Shown: in pieces, positions 61,583-64,000 of the stretch | How the letters are laid out: each line of letters begins with the position of its first letter | Position numbering within the stretch: position 1 is the first letter of the stretch | Assembly (NCBI RefSeq): GCF_003217475.1 | Contig: NZ_QJSP01000006.1 | Coordinates: 235,878-299,877, forward strand | Direction of reading: 5' to 3' | Origin: Williamsia limnetica | GTDB taxonomy: Bacteria > Actinomycetota > Actinomycetes > Mycobacteriales > Mycobacteriaceae | Length of the DNA stretch: 64,000 bases | Made by a program: the position numbers and the translations under genes | Notes under the pieces: model-generated | What the model was told of the DNA's origin: nothing | Database searches by the model: none | What the model saw: the letters and a program-made list of their open reading frames with translations, nothing else

Positions 61583-62233
61583 CTACTTTCTCCGGAGAGG
61601 GGAGTAGCCACGCTCTGCGGCGGCCACCGCCACCTGGACGAGTTGCTCTTGGGTGAGGGTGGCCCCGGGCCCGACCGCTGCGGTCCGGAGGTAGATCTCG
61701 GCCTGCCATTCCACGAGTTCGATTCTCTCGCAGGCAGTTGCAAGTGACTCGCCGTAGGCCACCGAGCCGTGATTGCGCATGAGCGCAGCGGTACGTTCGG
61801 CGAGCGCGGCGGCCACGGCGTCGGTGAGGGCCTGGGTTCCGAAGATTTCGTGTGGGGCCACTCGTACGGCTCCGCCGAGCAGGGCGGCGGTGTAGTGCAC
61901 GGCCGGCAGTTCGTCGACGAGATTGGCAACGGCGATCGAGGCGATCGGATGCGCGTGGACCACGGCTGCAGCGTCTGTCGAGCGATAGATCTCGAGATGG
62001 AGTAGCAGCTCGGACGTCGGCTTGTGGTCGGTGTCCTCGATCACTGTGCCGTCGAGATCGGTGACCACCATCTGATCGGCGGTCACTTGCGCGAGGTCGG
62101 CGCCGCTCGGGGTGGTGAACACCCGGTCGCCGTCCCGAACCGACAGGTTGCCGCCGGTGCCGATCACGAGACCGCGGGTGGCCAGTCGAGCGGCCGCGAC
62201 CGCAAGTCCTTCCCGCACCGCCTCGGAGTCCAT
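61583..62233 (-). CDS. Class II aldolase (L-fuculose-1-phosphate aldolase family)
   Basis: A 216-residue AraD/FucA-type zinc aldolase: GTGGNLSVRDGD and FTTPSGADL phosphate-binding segments, the Glu in KPTSELLLHLEIYR, zinc ligands in VVHAHP and a third His in MRNHGSVAYG. It would cleave a ketose 1-phosphate to DHAP and an aldehyde. ATG 62233 matches the family N-terminus. Coupled to the PfkB kinase downstream; a 12-bp hairpin ends 20 nt before its start codon. Confidence 0.9.
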   Translation of the reverse strand: MDSEAVREGLAVAAARLATRGLVIGTGGNLSVRDGDRVFTTPSGADLAQVTADQMVVTDLDGTVIEDTDHKPTSELLLHLEIYRSTDAAAVVHAHPIASIAVANLVDELPAVHYTAALLGGAVRVAPHEIFGTQALTDAVAAALAERTAALMRNHGSVAYGESLATACERIELVEWQAEIYLRTAAVGPGATLTQEQLVQVAVAAAERGYSPLRRK

Positions 62234-62252
62234 GACGATGAGGTTATCGGGC

Positions 62253-62285
62253 GGTGGCGGCGATCGGGTGAAGATCGCCGCCACC
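62253..62285 (-). terminator. Hairpin between StyA-like gene and aldolase-kinase pair
   Basis: GGTGGCGGCGAT (62253-62264) and ATCGCCGCCACC (62274-62285) form a perfect 12-bp stem with a 9-nt loop, 21 nt after the StyA-like stop and 20 nt before the aldolase ATG. No U-tract. It may end the monooxygenase transcript or lie in the aldolase leader. Confidence 0.6.
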
Positions 62286-62305
62286 GGTGGTGCTCCGTGT
62301 CGACG

Positions 62306-63679
62306 TCAGACTGCAGGTTCGAGTGCCTTGTACTGCGACCGCGAGAACCGGCCCGCCGGAGCGAACTTCGCCAGGATGGAGTTGGCGTCCTCGCCGGTGA
62401 CCTGCTTGATCAGCGACTTCGCGTCGTCTACCGAGTTGATGGAGAGCACCGGTGACGGGTCGGACAGCAGGCCGAACAGCGCAGACCCGAACTTCGGGTC
62501 GGTCGCCGCGGCAGGGAACAGCACCGAGGCGTACTCGGCGAAGAGGGGATCGCGTAGGAAGATGCGGGTGGCCAGGTTGGCCGCATCGACGCGGCTGGTG
62601 AGGAACTTGTCGTAGGTGCCGGTGATCCAGGCGTCGTCGAACTCGCCGTCATGATTTTTGGCGGCGGCCAGGAACTGGGCAGCCTGGATGAAGCCACTCT
62701 GGGCACCCTGTCCCGTGATGGGATCGTAAGATACGGCGGTGTCACCCAATGCGACGACGCGGTGGCCGCTTGCGGTGTGTCCCAATGCCTTCCGAACCAC
62801 CGGCCGAACAGCGCCCTGGATCCACGAATGCGGGTCCTCTTCGATGACGCGGGTGCTGAGCACCTCGGGCAGATCCCAGTCGAAGTACTCGCGATGCAGG
62901 TCGATCACGACCTTGTGCGCCGAATGGGCGTCGGTGACCGACCGGAAGCGTCGCTCCCACTCGCTACCCGGCTGCGCCCAACCGAGGAATGACCATGACG
63001 GTCCGGCGTCCTTGTGCAGGTACGGACCCCACCAGCCCTCACCGTGATCGGCGAAGTTGAACGCCTGATGCTTGCCGCCTGCCGGACTCCGGTGCGCGAA
63101 CACGTCGTCTCCGTGGCCGAGACCGGCGACGGTGACCAGCAGAACACTGCGCTGGGGGCTCTGGTACGGCGACCGCGACTCGTCGACCGAGAACAGACCG
63201 GAGAGACCGGCCTTACCGGTGGCGACGAAGGTGAGATCGTTCGCGCCGGCGATGGAGTCGAGGCGATCGGGATCGACGTTCTCGACGATGAAGCGTCCGC
63301 CCTTTTCCAGGAATTGCGTCAGGCGCTCATCGACCTTGAGGCGGGTGTCGACACCGACCGCCTCCCACCCCGGGAAGTCGGCATCGAAGTCGAGCAATTC
63401 CGCGTAGTCATGGCCGCTTCCGGTGATGGTGCGCGCGCTGATACCGGTGACCTGCGGTGCGCGACCCAGGAAGTTGTCCACTCCCAGTGCGGTTTCCGAC
63501 TGCTGCGAGAGCCCGAATGTGACTGCGGTTCCGGTGGCGGGGATGTCGCGGAAGAGGCTCTGCTGATCTCTTTCGCTGTAGACGGTGACGTCGAATCCGG
63601 CATTCAGGAACCCCACGGCTGCTGAAATACCCGTCTGGCCGGCTCCGATGATGGCGACGGAACGGTTGGTGCTGGTCAT
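62306..63679 (-). CDS. StyA-like FAD-dependent monooxygenase
   Basis: A 457-residue protein of the styrene/indole monooxygenase (StyA) type: GAGQTGISAAVGFLNAGF FAD fold at residues 12-29, VATGKAGLSGLFSVDESRSPY in the middle, and ALGDTAVSYDPITGQGAQSGF, the second FAD site. StyA is about 415 aa, so this is slightly longer. It needs reduced FAD from a separate reductase (StyB); none is adjacent. ATG 63679 has GGAG 8 nt upstream. A glyoxalase-fold gene follows on the same strand farther upstream at the window edge. Confidence 0.83.
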   Translation of the reverse strand: MTSTNRSVAIIGAGQTGISAAVGFLNAGFDVTVYSERDQQSLFRDIPATGTAVTFGLSQQSETALGVDNFLGRAPQVTGISARTITGSGHDYAELLDFDADFPGWEAVGVDTRLKVDERLTQFLEKGGRFIVENVDPDRLDSIAGANDLTFVATGKAGLSGLFSVDESRSPYQSPQRSVLLVTVAGLGHGDDVFAHRSPAGGKHQAFNFADHGEGWWGPYLHKDAGPSWSFLGWAQPGSEWERRFRSVTDAHSAHKVVIDLHREYFDWDLPEVLSTRVIEEDPHSWIQGAVRPVVRKALGHTASGHRVVALGDTAVSYDPITGQGAQSGFIQAAQFLAAAKNHDGEFDDAWITGTYDKFLTSRVDAANLATRIFLRDPLFAEYASVLFPAAATDPKFGSALFGLLSDPSPVLSINSVDDAKSLIKQVTGEDANSILAKFAPAGRFSRSQYKALEPAV

Positions 63680-63701
63680 TCGGCGATCTCCAATGCTCAT
63701 T

Positions 63702-63715
63702 GTTTGTCTGCAAAC
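63702..63715. promoter_or_regulatory. Short inverted repeat upstream of StyA-like gene
   Basis: GTTTG-TCTG-CAAAC, 5-bp perfect arms, 22 nt upstream of the ATG. It may be a regulator half-site pair; short enough to be chance. Confidence 0.3.
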
Positions 63716-63806
63716 GAATACGGTGAGCATCCGCCGGGAGTCCGATCAACGGAACCCTTCGGATCAGCGGGAGATTAACTACGGGTGCAGGTCGCGGAAG
63801 TGGTCC

Positions 63807-64000
63807 TCAGAAGCCCAGACGCTCGAACCCGTGGTTGACGGCTTCGACGTTGTTTCCGTCCGGGTCGCGCAGGAAGACACCGTAATACGTCGGGTGATAC
63901 TCGGGCCAGACACGGGGTTCGTGCAAGATCTCTGCCCCGGCCCCGACGGCCAGTTCATGCACCTCGTCGACGACCTCGCGCGTTGCGGCTGCCAACGCCA
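63807..64000 (-). CDS. VOC (glyoxalase/bleomycin resistance) family protein, C-terminal part
   Basis: Partial gene cut by the right edge; the visible 64 residues end at 63807. GVFLRDPDGNNVEAVNHG is the last beta-strand with a metal-ligand Glu typical of VOC proteins, preceded by VHELAVGAGAEILHEPRVWPEYHPTYYG. It could be a glyoxalase, dioxygenase or binding protein. Same strand as the StyA-like gene, with 127 bp between. Confidence 0.82.
   Translation of the reverse strand, partial: ALAAATREVVDEVHELAVGAGAEILHEPRVWPEYHPTYYGVFLRDPDGNNVEAVNHGFERLGF

Overview
The window is GC-rich actinobacterial chromosome, gene-dense and with many GTG/TTG starts. Gene content and order point to the Mycobacteriales, and a Gordonia-like genus is the best guess. 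From about 3.7 to 39.2 kb the order follows the Mycobacterium tuberculosis segment Rv0858c-Rv0896: dapC, XPB helicase and its helicase-domain partner, moaC-mog-moaE, rpfA, moaD-moaA, cspB, a DUF2771 protein, an MFS protein, a DUF3027 protein, a MarR regulator, a SpoU methyltransferase, sepH, serC, citA, gltA. No PE/PPE genes, insertion sequences, prophage, CRISPR arrays, rRNA or tRNA genes were seen.

Layout. 0-5.9 kb: end of a short-chain dehydrogenase, AlkB-type demethylase, two CNNM/CorC membrane proteins, dapC, a Pro/Gly-rich membrane protein. 5.9-15 kb: XPB helicase pair, a molybdopterin cluster, a secreted lipase, and rpfA with a c-di-AMP riboswitch and a CRP-type site. 15-28 kb: flavin reductase, cold shock protein, MFS protein, DUF3027 protein, an HSP90/sacsin-like ATPase, PAP2 phosphatase, MarR, Eis-type acetyltransferase, SpoU methyltransferase, SepH. 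28-39.6 kb: central metabolism (SerC, two citrate synthases, PdxH), ABC1 kinase, a DUF2236 enzyme behind a clear operator, a sugar epimerase/kinase pair, an FKBP isomerase. 39.6-51.2 kb: GH13 plus GH63-like pair, photolyase, a crotonase, a four-gene NMT1/THI5-type ABC importer with a GlnR-like box, a glycosyltransferase. 51.3-64 kb: an XRE-controlled ABC-2 exporter operon, lipase, divergent flavin monooxygenase/crotonase, NCS1 permease, MarR, sugar kinase/aldolase pair, StyA-like monooxygenase, and a partial VOC protein at the edge.

Two signals run through the whole window. First, six intergenic sites carry a palindromic element of exactly 65 bp with CCGA...TCGG ends. Its arms differ between copies but stay mostly self-complementary within each copy. 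It lies between a gene end and its neighbour, four times at convergent junctions. I do not recognise it as a described family. Second, at least sixteen genes have a TAnnnT-like -10 hexamer only 6-7 nt before the start codon and no Shine-Dalgarno sequence, which suggests leaderless transcripts.
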